A stretch of 64,000 bases of DNA, taken from assembly GCF_900169275.1 (NCBI RefSeq), contig NZ_FXZC01000003.1:1-64000 (forward strand). The letters run 5' to 3'. Source of the DNA: Brevibacterium casei CIP 102111 (GTDB lineage Bacteria > Actinomycetota > Actinomycetes > Actinomycetales > Brevibacteriaceae). The notes beneath the pieces were generated by a model. It worked only from the letters and a program-made list of their open reading frames with translations. It had not been told where the DNA came from and ran no database searches. This document shows positions 1 to 8,022 of this stretch, piece by piece; the first letter of the stretch is position 1, and each line of letters opens with the position of its first letter. Position numbers and translations under genes: made by a program.

Positions 1-120
1 TGTTACTCACCCGTTCGCCACTCATCCACCCGGTGCAAGCACCAGGCTTCAGCGTTCGACTTGCATGTGTTAAGCACGCAGCCAGCGTTCGTCCTGAGCC
101 AGGATCAAACTCTCCATAAA
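1..120 (-). rRNA. rrs: 16S ribosomal RNA, 5' end (partial)
   Basis: Read on the minus strand, this is the start of a bacterial 16S rRNA. The conserved AGAGTTTGATCCTGGCTCAG block sits near 92-114 and is followed by the usual ACGAACGCTGGC and helix V1 region, ending in GGCGAACGGGTGAGTAAC at the window edge. The gene continues past position 1. The mature 5' end is placed at about 115-120 by analogy, not precisely. Confidence 0.97.
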
Positions 121-383
121 AAATTTACTTCTAGTGATCCCGGCAAGACAGTCACCCATCCACGGGGGTGGACGGTGACCCCACCATGAACCGAAACAGT
201 CCATGGATTTTGGTTGTCTTACCAGAAAAAATTTCTGGCATCACATTGTTCAAACAAACACGCTATTGGATTCTCAAACCACAAACACACACCCACACCA
301 CACACGAATATTCGCGTGCTCGTTGGGGGCATCCACAGATTTCGCACTTTTCGCCTTGCGGCCCGCCGTACCAGCGGATGTCT
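121..383 (-). promoter_or_regulatory. rrn operon leader
   Basis: Untranslated leader between the promoter-proximal rrn promoter and 16S rRNA. Around 259-281 (minus strand) it has GGTTTGAGAATCCAATAGCG, which resembles the conserved TTTGAGAACTCAATAG block of actinobacterial rRNA leaders and spacers (antitermination/processing region). A small hairpin, CCAGAAA-aaa-TTTCTGG, lies at 222-238. The sequence is much more AT-rich than its surroundings. No gene is seen here. Confidence 0.7.
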
Positions 384-412
384 ACTCTACAGTGTCTTTC
401 CGAACCGTGCAA
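384..412 (-). promoter_or_regulatory. rrn promoter, proximal
   Basis: On the minus strand, -35 TTGCAC (407-412), a 17-nt spacer and -10 TAGAGT (384-389), followed by AGACATC. Spacing and hexamers fit a strong vegetative sigma promoter. It fires toward 16S rRNA. Confidence 0.75.
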
Positions 413-484
413 CTCGAAGTTCATCTTCGCGTCACTCGGATTCGTCATCGAACTGAAGCGTTCGCTGCCTCAGCAGCTCGATCT

Positions 485-514
485 ACTCTACACGAGTGCG
501 ATCCGCTCAGGCAA
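485..514 (-). promoter_or_regulatory. rrn promoter, distal
   Basis: On the minus strand, -35 TTGCCT (509-514), an 18-nt spacer and -10 TAGAGT (485-490). The -10 and the bases just after it (TAGAGTAGA) are the same as in the proximal promoter about 100 bp downstream, giving tandem rrn promoters. Its -35 overlaps the terminator hairpin at 511-532. Confidence 0.65.
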
Positions 515-532
515 GGCCGAGAAGGGCCTTGC
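511..532 (-). terminator. Terminator hairpin downstream of the SRAP gene
   Basis: Perfect 8-bp stem GCAAGGCC / GGCCTTGC with a 6-nt loop, 130 bp past the stop of the SRAP gene and directly before the rrn promoters. There is no T-run, so termination strength is uncertain. Confidence 0.5.
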
Positions 533-617
533 AGAGGTGATCTCGCTCACCGCGATCCCGGCGCCGGCCGCTGAGTGCCGGAACCCCGGCGAATTCATTC
601 AGCTCCGCGCCTGCGTT

Positions 618-679
618 CTCACGCCACCGGCGCGACGCCACCGATGCGACGGCAGCAGCCTCACGCCACCGGCGCGACG
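618..679. repeat. 20-bp direct repeat at the 3' end of the SRAP gene
   Basis: CTCACGCCACCGGCGCGACG occurs at 618-637 and again at 660-679. The second copy contains the stop codon and last codons of the SRAP gene, so the first copy looks like a local duplication of the gene's 3' end. Confidence 0.7.
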
Positions 680-1353
680 AGCTCGGGCGAGTCGTTACGG
701 ACGTTGCCGACGGCCCGGCCCACCTTGTGCCGCGTCACCGAGGCCGGGTCGACCTGGGAGAGGGTCGAGGCGAGCAGATCGGGAACCTCGCCGCTCGGCA
801 CCGCCGGGTCGATCCAGTCGTCGAGGTGCTCCCGGGAGAGGATCACGGGCATACGGTCGTGGACCTCGCGCAGGTGCCCGGCGGATTCCATCGTGAGGAT
901 CGAGGTGGAGACGAGCCACGCATCGTCCGGCTGCTTCCAGAACTCGAAGAGTCCGGCCATGAACAGCGGATCGGCTCCGGCCGCCGACATCATCCACGGC
1001 TGCTTGCCGTCCTCGGTGACCTCCCACTCGTAGTAGCCCGGGATGGGCAGCGCGCAGCGGCGGCGTTTGATCGCCTGGCGGAACATCGGCTTCTCGAGCA
1101 CGGTCTCCGACCGCGCGTTGAAGGCCTTGAAGCCGATTCCCGGATCCTTCGCCCAACTGGGGACGAGACCCCAGTGAGCGGTCTCGAGGCGCCTCGTCAC
1201 CTCCCCTTCGTCGTCGAGGCGTTCGACGACGATGGGGACGTCGGCTCCCGGAGGCACGTTGTAGCGCGGGGTGTAGTCATAGGAGACGACGTCGAGTCGC
1301 AGCTCGTCGGCGAGGTCCGCCGGATCCGAGGACAGATTGAGTCGACCGCACAT
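661..1353 (-). CDS. SOS response-associated peptidase (SRAP, YedK/HMCES family)
   Basis: A 230-residue SRAP-domain protein of full family length. Family members cross-link to abasic sites in single-stranded DNA through Cys2, exposed after removal of Met1, and shield the lesion. The expected active-site residues are visible: Cys2 in MCGRLN, Asn32 in PRYNVPP, Asn79 in FNARSE, Glu109 in GYYEW and His165 in VHDRMPVIL. The start is preceded by GAGAGG about 8 nt upstream. It is divergent from the MarR gene, with a gap of about 34 bp, so the promoters must overlap. Family assignment is firm; physiological substrates here are inferred. Confidence 0.93.
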   Translation of the reverse strand: MCGRLNLSSDPADLADELRLDVVSYDYTPRYNVPPGADVPIVVERLDDEGEVTRRLETAHWGLVPSWAKDPGIGFKAFNARSETVLEKPMFRQAIKRRRCALPIPGYYEWEVTEDGKQPWMMSAAGADPLFMAGLFEFWKQPDDAWLVSTSILTMESAGHLREVHDRMPVILSREHLDDWIDPAVPSGEVPDLLASTLSQVDPASVTRHKVGRAVGNVRNDSPELVAPVA

Positions 1354-1374
1354 GCGCCAATCCTCTCACTTCAC

Positions 1375-1380
1375 TACACT
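1375..1380 (+). promoter_or_regulatory. Leaderless-type -10 of the MarR gene
   Basis: TACACT followed by 7 nt and then the ATG at 1388. No Shine-Dalgarno is present, so the transcript probably begins at or next to the start codon. Confidence 0.55.
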
Positions 1381-1387
1381 GTCGACA

Positions 1388-1903
1388 ATGGCGGCGGAGA
1401 AGAGCACAGCGTTGAGATTCGATCCCATCGAGGAGTCTCGGAAGCAGTGGCTCGCCCACGGGTGGGACGAGGCGACCGACGGAATGAACACCGTCATCTC
1501 GGTCATGCGCATCCATCAGCTCTTCCTCGCCATGGTCGACTCCGCGCTCAAGCCCTTCGCACTGACCTTCTCGCGGTACGAGGTCCTCACCCTCCTCTCC
1601 TTCACACGCGCGGGCACCCTGCCGATGTCGAAGATCTCCGCCCGGCTCCAGGTCCACGCGACGTCGACGACGAACTCCGTCGACCGGCTCGAGAAGGCCG
1701 GACTCGTCCGCCGCCGCAGCCACCCCGACGACCGCCGGACCACTCTCGTCGACCTCACCGAGGCCGGGCGGGAACTCGCCGCACGGGCCACCTCGGCGCT
1801 CAACGACGAGGTCTTCACGTCCCCGGCCTTCGCCGGCACCGACCTCGGCGAGCTCCTCCCCCACCTCGAAGCGCTGCGCACCAGCCTCGAACCCCGTCCC
1901 TGA
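1388..1903 (+). CDS. MarR family transcriptional regulator
   Basis: A 171-residue winged-helix regulator. The recognition helix region (KISARLQVHATSTTNSVDRL) is followed by a wing with the family hallmark RRRSHPDDRR and then LTEAG. The start at 1388 was chosen over an in-frame ATG at 1337 because it begins the conserved protein and sits 7 nt after a -10 hexamer; the upstream ATG would lie inside the divergent SRAP gene. It lies directly upstream of, and codirectional with, the acyl-CoA dehydrogenase operon, whose promoter carries a 22-bp palindrome. A local regulatory link is plausible but not shown. Confidence 0.88.
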   Translation: MAAEKSTALRFDPIEESRKQWLAHGWDEATDGMNTVISVMRIHQLFLAMVDSALKPFALTFSRYEVLTLLSFTRAGTLPMSKISARLQVHATSTTNSVDRLEKAGLVRRRSHPDDRRTTLVDLTEAGRELAARATSALNDEVFTSPAFAGTDLGELLPHLEALRTSLEPRP

Positions 1904-1950
1904 ACCGCGGGCACGGCAGACACCCGCTGCCACGGGACCGGACTCCCCCA

Positions 1951-1985
1951 TTTAGTTGGACGTCCAAGTAAATCCTCCGTATCCT
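1951..1985 (+). promoter_or_regulatory. Operator and promoter of the acyl-CoA dehydrogenase operon
   Basis: A 22-bp palindrome, TTTAGTTGGAC/GTCCAAGTAAA (1951-1972, one mismatched pair), contains a -35 TTGGAC (1956-1961). After 18 nt comes -10 TATCCT (1980-1985). A bound repressor would block the -35 directly. Candidate regulators are the adjacent MarR protein or a trans-encoded TetR/MarR-type factor. Confidence 0.65.
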
Positions 1986-2054
1986 GGTGGAAACGGTGAC
2001 CGCGGTCACCTCGGAACTGCGCGCTGAGCGCCCATTCGCCTTCCTGGAGGAACC

Positions 2055-3221
2055 ATGTCCCGCAGCACTGCGACTGCCCTGCCGTTCGGACTCACCGAGG
2101 AGCAGCAGACCATCTCCGCGATGGTCCGCGACTTCGCCGACACCGAGATCGCCCCGCACGCCCTCGAATGGGACCAGCAGCACCACTTCCCCGTCGACGT
2201 CATCAAGCGCAGCGCCGACCTCGGCATGGGCGGCATCTACGTCCGTGAGGAGTCCGGCGGCACCGGGATGGGCAGGATGGACGCCGCCCTCATCTTCGAG
2301 GCGATGTCGACCGGCTGCCCCTCGGTGGCCGCCTACATCTCGATCCACAACATGGTCGCGTGGATGATCGACAAGTACGGCAACGAGGAGCAGAAGGAGA
2401 AATACCTGCTCCCGCTCGTCTCGATGGAGCACCTCGGCAGCTACTGCCTCACCGAGCCCAATGCCGGCTCCGATGCCGGGGCGCTGCGCACGACCGCCAG
2501 GGAGGACGGTGACCACTTCGTCCTCAACGGCGTCAAGCAGTTCATCTCCGGTGCCGGGTCGTCCGAGACCTACCTCGTCATGGCGCGCACCGGGCAGGAG
2601 GGGGCCCGCGGCATCTCCGCGTTCATCCTCGAGAAGGGCATGGAGGGACTGACCTTCGGTGCCAACGAGCAGAAGATGGGCTGGCGTGCGCAGCCGACCC
2701 GCCAGGTCATCATGGAGAACGTCCGGGTGCCGAAGGAGAACATGCTCGGAGAACCGGGGCAGGGCTTCAAGATCGCGATGTCCGGACTCGACGGCGGCCG
2801 ACTCAACATCGGCGCGTGCTCGCTCGGCGGCGGACAGTCGGCATTGGAGAAGGCGATCGAGTACATGGGCGAGCGCCAGGCCTTCGGCACCGAACTCACC
2901 GGCTTCCAGGCCCTGCGCTTCGAGGTCGCCGAGATGCAGACGAAGCTCGAAGCCGCCCGGTCCCTGCTCTGGCGCGCCGCGAACGCCTACGACGCCGGGG
3001 ATCCGAACACCTCACTGCTCTCGGCCATGGCCAAGCTCACCGCCACCGACTCCGGCTTCGATGTCGCCAATCGCGCCCTCCAGCTCCACGGCGGCTACGG
3101 GTATCTGACAGAGTATGGGATTGAGAAGCTGGTCCGTGACCTGCGGGTCCACCAGATTCTGGAAGGCACCAACGAGATCATGCGCGTGATCATCTCGCGC
3201 AAGAGCACAGGAGTGGGCTGA
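2055..3221 (+). CDS. Acyl-CoA dehydrogenase, isobutyryl-CoA dehydrogenase-like
   Basis: FAD-dependent acyl-CoA dehydrogenase of 388 residues, full length for the family. It has the N-terminal helical domain, the FAD/substrate signature YCLTEPNAGSDAG near 135-147, and the C-terminal catalytic Glu in LEGTNEIMR (about Glu370). The start follows TGGAGGAACC. It is the first gene of an operon with a 3-hydroxyisobutyryl-CoA hydrolase-like gene (1-nt gap) and an enoyl-CoA hydratase. Together these supply three consecutive steps of valine catabolism: isobutyryl-CoA to methacrylyl-CoA, hydration, then thioester hydrolysis. The branched-chain substrate is inferred from this context. Confidence 0.88.
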   Translation: MSRSTATALPFGLTEEQQTISAMVRDFADTEIAPHALEWDQQHHFPVDVIKRSADLGMGGIYVREESGGTGMGRMDAALIFEAMSTGCPSVAAYISIHNMVAWMIDKYGNEEQKEKYLLPLVSMEHLGSYCLTEPNAGSDAGALRTTAREDGDHFVLNGVKQFISGAGSSETYLVMARTGQEGARGISAFILEKGMEGLTFGANEQKMGWRAQPTRQVIMENVRVPKENMLGEPGQGFKIAMSGLDGGRLNIGACSLGGGQSALEKAIEYMGERQAFGTELTGFQALRFEVAEMQTKLEAARSLLWRAANAYDAGDPNTSLLSAMAKLTATDSGFDVANRALQLHGGYGYLTEYGIEKLVRDLRVHQILEGTNEIMRVIISRKSTGVG

Positions 3222-3222
3222 T

Positions 3223-4272
3223 ATGACGACACAGGCCTCGGCAGAGCCGAGCATCCTCACCTCGGACTCCGGCGGAGTCGGACGCATCGAACTCAACCGA
3301 CCGAAGCTGATCAATGCGCTCAGCCTCGACATGGTCGCCGGCATCGACGATGCCCTGCGGGCCTGGTATGACGACGACGGCGTCGCGCTCGTCCTCGTCA
3401 CCGGTCGCGGCGACCGCGGTCTGTGCGCCGGTGGGGACATCAAAGCCGTGTACACCGACATCGTCGCCGGCAGCGACGAGAACTCCCGGTTCTGGAACCG
3501 CGAATACCGGATGAATGCGGCCATCGCCGAATACCCGAAGCCCTACGTCGTCATCATGAACGGCATCACGATGGGCGGCGGCGTCGGGATCTCCGGGCAC
3601 GGCTCCCACCGCATCGTCACCGATTCGACGAAGGTCGGCATGCCCGAGACCGGCATCGGCCTCTTCCCCGACGTCGGCGGCACGTACCTGCTCGCCCGCG
3701 CCCCCGGAGAGCTCGGCACCCACCTCGCGCTCACCGGCACCGCCGTCGGCCCCGGAGCGTCGATCGCGCTCGGGCTCGCCGACCACTACGTGCCCGAGGC
3801 CGACATCGCCGACCTCATCACCGACCTCGAGTCCGGCGGGGACGTCGAGACCGTCATCGCCCGGTATGCGGCCGAACCCCCGGAGAGCGAACTCGCCGAG
3901 GCGGCCGCCTGGATCGACGAATGCTACCGCGGCGATGACGCCGAGGCGATCGTCGCAGCCCTGGCCGCCCACGAGAGCCCCGACGCCCGCGCCGCCGCCG
4001 AGCTCATCCTCACCAAGGCCCCCACCTCGGTGAAGGTGACGCTGGCGGCCCTGCGGAAGGCGGCGACGATGACCCTGCCCGAGGTCCTCGAGCAGGACTA
4101 CCGGACCGCCGTCGAGATGACCCGTCGCCCTGACCTCAGGGAGGGCATCCGCGCGCAGGTCATCGACAAGGACCGCAACCCCCAGTGGTCCCCGGCCACC
4201 CTCGCGGAGGTCGACGACGCCACCGTCGAGCAGATCCTCACCACCGAACAGGAAGCCAAGGTGTTCTCATGA
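3223..4272 (+). CDS. 3-hydroxyisobutyryl-CoA hydrolase-like (crotonase superfamily)
   Basis: A 349-residue crotonase-fold protein, longer than classical enoyl-CoA hydratases, as expected for the HIBYL-CoA hydrolase branch. Diagnostic blocks are visible: CAGGDIKA oxyanion-hole segment, [24 protein letters not shown], and the C-terminal [15 protein letters not shown] block. Predicted to hydrolyse 3-hydroxyisobutyryl-CoA in valine degradation. It starts 1 nt after the dehydrogenase stop and overlaps the next gene by 4 nt (ATGA), so all three are almost certainly co-transcribed. Confidence 0.87.
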   Translation: MTTQASAEPSILTSDSGGVGRIELNRPKLINALSLDMVAGIDDALRAWYDDDGVALVLVTGRGDRGLCAGGDIKAVYTDIVAGSDENSRFWNREYRMNAAIAEYPKPYVVIMNGITMGGGVGISGHGSHRIVTDSTKVGMPETGIGLFPDVGGTYLLARAPGELGTHLALTGTAVGPGASIALGLADHYVPEADIADLITDLESGGDVETVIARYAAEPPESELAEAAAWIDECYRGDDAEAIVAALAAHESPDARAAAELILTKAPTSVKVTLAALRKAATMTLPEVLEQDYRTAVEMTRRPDLREGIRAQVIDKDRNPQWSPATLAEVDDATVEQILTTEQEAKVFS

Positions 4273-5045
4273 GCGAATTCGCAACGATCCTCACCAGCGT
4301 CGACGACGGCGTCGCGACGATCACGATCGATCGGCCGAAGGCCCTCAACGCCCTCAATCTCCAGGTCCTCACCGACATCACGGATGCGGCCACGGCCTTC
4401 GACGCCGACGACTCCGTGCGCGCGATCATCATCACCGGCAGCGAGAAGGCCTTCGCCGCCGGCGCCGACATCAAGGAGATGGCCGACCTCGACTTCGCCA
4501 CCGCGTACCGTGCCGACTGGTTCGCCGGCTGGGAGCGGCTGACGAGCGTCCGCAAGCCGATCATCACCGTTGTCGGCGGCTACGCGCTCGGCGGCGGCTG
4601 CGAACTCGCGATGATGGGCGACATCCTCATCGCCGCGACCACGGCGAAGTTCGGCCAGCCCGAGATCAACCTCGGCGTGCTCCCGGGCATGGGCGGCTCG
4701 CAGCGTCTCACCCGCGCCGTCGGCAAGGCCAAGGCCATGGACATGTGCCTGACGGGTCGGATGATGGACGCCGAGGAGGCCGAACGCTCCGGGCTCGTCG
4801 CCCGGGTCGTCGCACCCGAGGAGCTGTTGGCGACGGCGAACGAGATCGCTCGGACGATCGCCGGGAAGTCCCTCATCGCCTCGGCGATGGTCAAGGAGGC
4901 GATCGACGTCGCCTTCGAGACGACCCTCGAACAGGGTCTGCGCTATGAGCGTCGGCTCTTCCACTCGGCCCTGGCGACGAACGACCAGTCCGAGGGCATG
5001 GCCGCCTTCGTCGAGAAGCGCGACCCGAACTTCACGGACTCGTAG
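4269..5045 (+). CDS. Enoyl-CoA hydratase
   Basis: A 258-residue crotonase of the short, classical type. [10 protein letters not shown] forms the first oxyanion-hole segment and [15 protein letters not shown] the second. Both catalytic glutamates expected for hydration are present (in GGCELAMM and FGQPEINLG). It starts inside the stop codon of the upstream gene (ATGA), indicating translational coupling. In this operon it would hydrate methacrylyl-CoA. It is followed by a strong terminator. Confidence 0.92.
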   Translation: MSEFATILTSVDDGVATITIDRPKALNALNLQVLTDITDAATAFDADDSVRAIIITGSEKAFAAGADIKEMADLDFATAYRADWFAGWERLTSVRKPIITVVGGYALGGGCELAMMGDILIAATTAKFGQPEINLGVLPGMGGSQRLTRAVGKAKAMDMCLTGRMMDAEEAERSGLVARVVAPEELLATANEIARTIAGKSLIASAMVKEAIDVAFETTLEQGLRYERRLFHSALATNDQSEGMAAFVEKRDPNFTDS

Positions 5046-5071
5046 CCGCCGACGCTGACAGCGCGCGAGGC

Positions 5072-5112
5072 CGCAGGGCGCGGACGGGAGGCGATCCCGT
5101 CCGCGCCCTGCG
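5072..5112 (+). terminator. Intrinsic terminator of the acyl-CoA operon
   Basis: Perfect 18-bp GC-rich stem (5072-5089 with 5095-5112) and a 5-nt loop, 26 bp past the hydratase stop. There is no T-tract, as is common in actinobacteria. Confidence 0.8.
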
Positions 5113-5162
5113 TCGTCTCCCGGCCCGCGAAGAGCGCCCGGATGGTGGGCCCTCACCGCAAC

Positions 5163-5184
5163 CTAACAATCGTTCAGTTAGAGT
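5163..5184 (+). promoter_or_regulatory. Promoter with dyad, nitronate monooxygenase gene
   Basis: CTAAC and GTTAG arms (5163-5167 and 5177-5181) flank AATCGTTCA and overlap a -10 hexamer TAGAGT (5179-5184). The dyad is of the kind bound by TetR-type repressors; no such regulator is adjacent. Confidence 0.45.
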
Positions 5185-5213
5185 GGGGCTGTTCGCTCAT
5201 CCAAGGAGGCATC

Positions 5214-6230
5214 GTGAACCTGTTCGAGACGCTCGACCTGCGCCTGCGACTTCCCGTCGTCGGCTCCCCGATGTTCATCGCATCGGGCCCCGAGCTCGTC
5301 ACCGCCCAATGCCAGTCGGGCATCATCGGCGGATTCCCCACGCTCAATGCGCGCCCGGCGTCGATGCTCGCCGACTGGTTCGCCGAGATCACGGAATCGA
5401 ATGCGAACTGGACCGCAGCGCACCCTGAGCGTCCGGCCGCCCCGTTCGCCGCGAACCTCATCGTCCACCGCTCGAACAACCGCCTCGAAGCGGACCTCGC
5501 CGAGGTGGTCCGCCATGAGGTGCCGATCGTCATCACCTCGCTCGGCGCCCGCGAGGAGGTCAACGAGGCCGTCCACTCCTACGGCGGGGTCGTCCTCCAC
5601 GACGTCATCAACAACCGCTTCGCGCACAAGGCCGTCGAGAAGGGCGCCGACGGCATCATCGCCGTCGCCGCCGGTGCCGGCGGGCATGCCGGTGCGCTCT
5701 CCCCCTTCGCCCTCGTCCAGGAGATCCGCTCGTGGTTCGACGGACCGCTGCTGCTCTCCGGGGCGATTGCGCACGGCCAGTCGATCCTCGCAGCGCTCGC
5801 CGCCGGCGCGGACTTCGCCTACATCGGCTCCGCGTTCCTCTCCACCCACGAGGCCAACGTCGTCGACGAGTACCGGCAGATGATCGTCGACTCGGTCGCC
5901 GATGACGTCGTCTACTCGAACTACTTCACCGGGGTCAAAGGCAACTACCTGCGCGGATCGATCGTCGCCGCCGGCCTCGACCCCGACGCCCTGCCGGAGG
6001 CCGACCCGACGAAGATGGACTTCGGCACCGACCCGGAGTCGGGCACGAGCGCAAAGGCGTGGAAGGACATCTGGGGCTCGGGCCAGGGCATCGGCGCCCT
6101 CGGGTTGCAGTGCTCGACGGCCGACCTCGTCGATCGCCTCGTCGGCGAGTACGAGGCGGCCCAGGCGCAGCTGCAGACCCGCCTCGCCCGCACCCAGTCC
6201 GCACCGACGCAGGCGGCCGGCACCCTCTGA
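5214..6230 (+). CDS. Nitronate monooxygenase (2-nitropropane dioxygenase family)
   Basis: A 338-residue FMN-dependent TIM-barrel enzyme. Visible family blocks are the N-terminal LPVVGSPMFIASGPELV, the glycine-rich AVAAGAGGHAGALSP segment near 160-175 that carries the putative catalytic His, and the phosphate-binding LSGAIAHG followed by GADFAYIGSAF. Members oxidise alkyl nitronates; some act on other substrates. GTG at 5214 was chosen because AAGGAGG lies 4 nt upstream; the reading frame extends to 5142 but without an RBS. It is monocistronic and convergent with the ArsR-type gene. The specific substrate is unknown. Confidence 0.88.
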   Translation: MNLFETLDLRLRLPVVGSPMFIASGPELVTAQCQSGIIGGFPTLNARPASMLADWFAEITESNANWTAAHPERPAAPFAANLIVHRSNNRLEADLAEVVRHEVPIVITSLGAREEVNEAVHSYGGVVLHDVINNRFAHKAVEKGADGIIAVAAGAGGHAGALSPFALVQEIRSWFDGPLLLSGAIAHGQSILAALAAGADFAYIGSAFLSTHEANVVDEYRQMIVDSVADDVVYSNYFTGVKGNYLRGSIVAAGLDPDALPEADPTKMDFGTDPESGTSAKAWKDIWGSGQGIGALGLQCSTADLVDRLVGEYEAAQAQLQTRLARTQSAPTQAAGTL

Positions 6231-6245
6231 GGCAGGCTCACGGAC

Positions 6246-7001
6246 TCACGCGCAGTCGATGCCGAGAGCCGAGAACCGTTCGACGCCCAGCGGGGTGATC
6301 TCCAACGATCGCCCCGCCGGGCGCCTGCGCACCAGCGCGAGGTCTTCGCACACGGTGAGCAGACGCCGCCCGAACCGGCCCGAGCAGTGGATCTCCCGCT
6401 GCGACCAGTCCATGCACGCTCCGATCCCCCGCCCGCGCCCGGGTGGGAGCTCGAGGCGGACGCCGAACATGTCCTCGAGCACGGCCTCGACCTCGTCGCC
6501 GAGGTGCAGGGGGCAGTCGGCACCGGTCACCCGGTCGGGATCGTCGGGGTCGACGTCGTCGCGGTCGATGCCGCCGCGTTCGACGAGGACGCCGAGGAGG
6601 TCGACGCCGAGGCGACCCGCGAGGTGGTCGTAGCACGTGCGTGCCCGTGACAGCGCCGCGAGCTCACGGTGGCTGCTCAGCGATGTCACCGCAGGAGGGG
6701 CGCAGAGCGCTCCGAGGTGCTCGATGACGACGGCGATGTCGGCCCGGACGCTCTCGGCGAGCTCGACATAGCGGTAGCGTCCGCTGCGCCGCACACTCAC
6801 CCATCCGGCCTCCCGGAGCACGGAGAGGTGACCGGTCATCGTCTGCGCGCTCACGCCGCAGTAGCTCGCGAGATAGGACACCGGGGTGCGCGAGCGGTCG
6901 AGGAGGAGATCGAGGGCCTTCGCCCGGGTCGGGTCGGCGAGCAGCCGGGCGAGCTCCCAGAACGGCGGGACGACGACCGGGGCGGGAGCTGCGCTTCTCA
7001 T
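6246..7001 (-). CDS. ArsR-like winged-helix regulator with C-terminal extension
   Basis: 251 residues. The first 85 or so form an ArsR-type winged helix (FWELARLLADPTRAKAL, then SYLASYCGVSAQTMTGHLSVL as recognition helix, then a wing RRSGRYRYVEL). The remaining 165 residues are a helical region with HRELAALSRARTCYDHLAG and a CPLHLGDEVEAVL segment, seen in a family of longer ArsR-like regulators. The ligand is unknown. It is divergent from an EamA transporter across 64 bp containing a 28-bp dyad, so it most likely represses both genes. Its own promoter is leaderless-type (TAGACT at 7008-7013 on the minus strand, 6 nt from ATG). Confidence 0.85.
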   Translation of the reverse strand: MRSAAPAPVVVPPFWELARLLADPTRAKALDLLLDRSRTPVSYLASYCGVSAQTMTGHLSVLREAGWVSVRRSGRYRYVELAESVRADIAVVIEHLGALCAPPAVTSLSSHRELAALSRARTCYDHLAGRLGVDLLGVLVERGGIDRDDVDPDDPDRVTGADCPLHLGDEVEAVLEDMFGVRLELPPGRGRGIGACMDWSQREIHCSGRFGRRLLTVCEDLALVRRRPAGRSLEITPLGVERFSALGIDCA

Positions 7002-7007
7002 GGTCGG

Positions 7008-7059
7008 AGTCTACGCCCAGGACACTTCGGCCGGCTCCGAAGTGTCCCGGACCTAGGCT
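7008..7059. promoter_or_regulatory. Shared operator between two divergent leaderless promoters
   Basis: A dyad GGACACTTCGG-ccggct-CCGAAGTGTCC (7020-7047, perfect 11-bp arms) lies between -10 TAGACT of the regulator (minus, 7008-7013) and -10 TAGGCT of the transporter (plus, 7054-7059). Each -10 is 6 nt from its ATG. The dyad occupies both -35 zones. Confidence 0.75.
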
Positions 7060-7065
7060 TCGAGC

Positions 7066-8022
7066 ATGCAGATCCTCGCCTCAGTGACCTTCGTCCTCAT
7101 CTGGTCGACCGGCTTCATCGTCGCCCGAGGCATCGGCGATGCCCCGCAGACGTTTCTCTTCTGCCGCTTCCTCGGCGCCGCGCTCGTCCTCGGTCTCGTC
7201 TGCGTCGTCTGTCGCCACCTCGTCACCCGCTTTCCCCACCGTCTGCGACTGTGGAAGCCGGCGGCCGCTCTCGTCGGTGCCGAGACCGCGGAGCCGGGGT
7301 CAGGAGTGCGCACGGTGTGGACGCTCCTCCTCATCGGTGCGCTGCAGAACGGCGCGTACCTGTGCCTGTCGTACTTCGCCGTCGTCGACGGCTTTCCGGC
7401 CGGGATCATGGCTCTCGTCGGCGGCTGGCAGCCGGTGCTCACCCTCGTCGTCACCGCGCTCGTCGTGCGCAGGCGCCCTGATCAGGCCGTTCTGCTCGGC
7501 GTCGGGGTCTCGCTGGTCGGCATCGCCTTCGTCCTCGTGCCCGGTGTTCTCGGGACCGCGGGCCCGGTGCGGCCGATCCACATCGTCCTCGCCTTCACCG
7601 CGGTCACGTGCCTGTCCGCGGGCACGATCTGGCAGAAGCGCGTCGCCGCCCATCCTCTGCTGCCGACCCTGGCCTGGCAGTCCCTCGGAGCGGCAGGCGT
7701 CGCCTTCGTCGCGGCGATCCTCACCGACGAGCGGGGCGCTGACTTCGGCTGGCCCTTCCTCGCCGGACTCGTGTGGTCGGTGTTGGGCATCTCGATCCTC
7801 GCGATGCTCATCATGGTCCACCTCGTGCGCGTGCGCTCCGCGGCCTACGTCTCGGCTCTCGTCCTCGGCGCACCCCCGCTGGCCGCCCTCGAGGCGGCGC
7901 TGCTCTTCGGTGAGCGGCTGAGCTTCGTCCAGTGGACGGGCACCGTGCTCACCCTCGTCGGGGTCGGACTCGTCGTCCTCGTCCCCCAGGGCAGCCCGCC
8001 GGAGCTCAGACGGTCGAGATGA
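7066..8022 (+). CDS. EamA/DMT family transporter
   Basis: A 318-residue membrane protein with about ten hydrophobic segments in two repeated EamA halves, the drug/metabolite transporter architecture. It starts with MQILASVTFVLIWSTGFIVAR, typical of the first EamA helix; a second such repeat begins near residue 165. It probably exports a small metabolite or toxic compound. The divergent ArsR-type regulator and shared operator suggest induction by the exported compound or a relative. Its last 17 bp overlap the convergent APP1-domain gene. Confidence 0.88.
   Translation: MQILASVTFVLIWSTGFIVARGIGDAPQTFLFCRFLGAALVLGLVCVVCRHLVTRFPHRLRLWKPAAALVGAETAEPGSGVRTVWTLLLIGALQNGAYLCLSYFAVVDGFPAGIMALVGGWQPVLTLVVTALVVRRRPDQAVLLGVGVSLVGIAFVLVPGVLGTAGPVRPIHIVLAFTAVTCLSAGTIWQKRVAAHPLLPTLAWQSLGAAGVAFVAAILTDERGADFGWPFLAGLVWSVLGISILAMLIMVHLVRVRSAAYVSALVLGAPPLAALEAALLFGERLSFVQWTGTVLTLVGVGLVVLVPQGSPPELRRSR

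Noticed and set aside
168..896. Plus-strand frames across the rrn leader and SRAP gene
   Set aside because: No RBS, composition changes abruptly inside the frame, and they cross rrn promoters and the SRAP gene.
1337..1387. Upstream start for the MarR gene
   Set aside because: It would overlap the SRAP start codon region and the -10 hexamer and adds residues not typical of MarR proteins.
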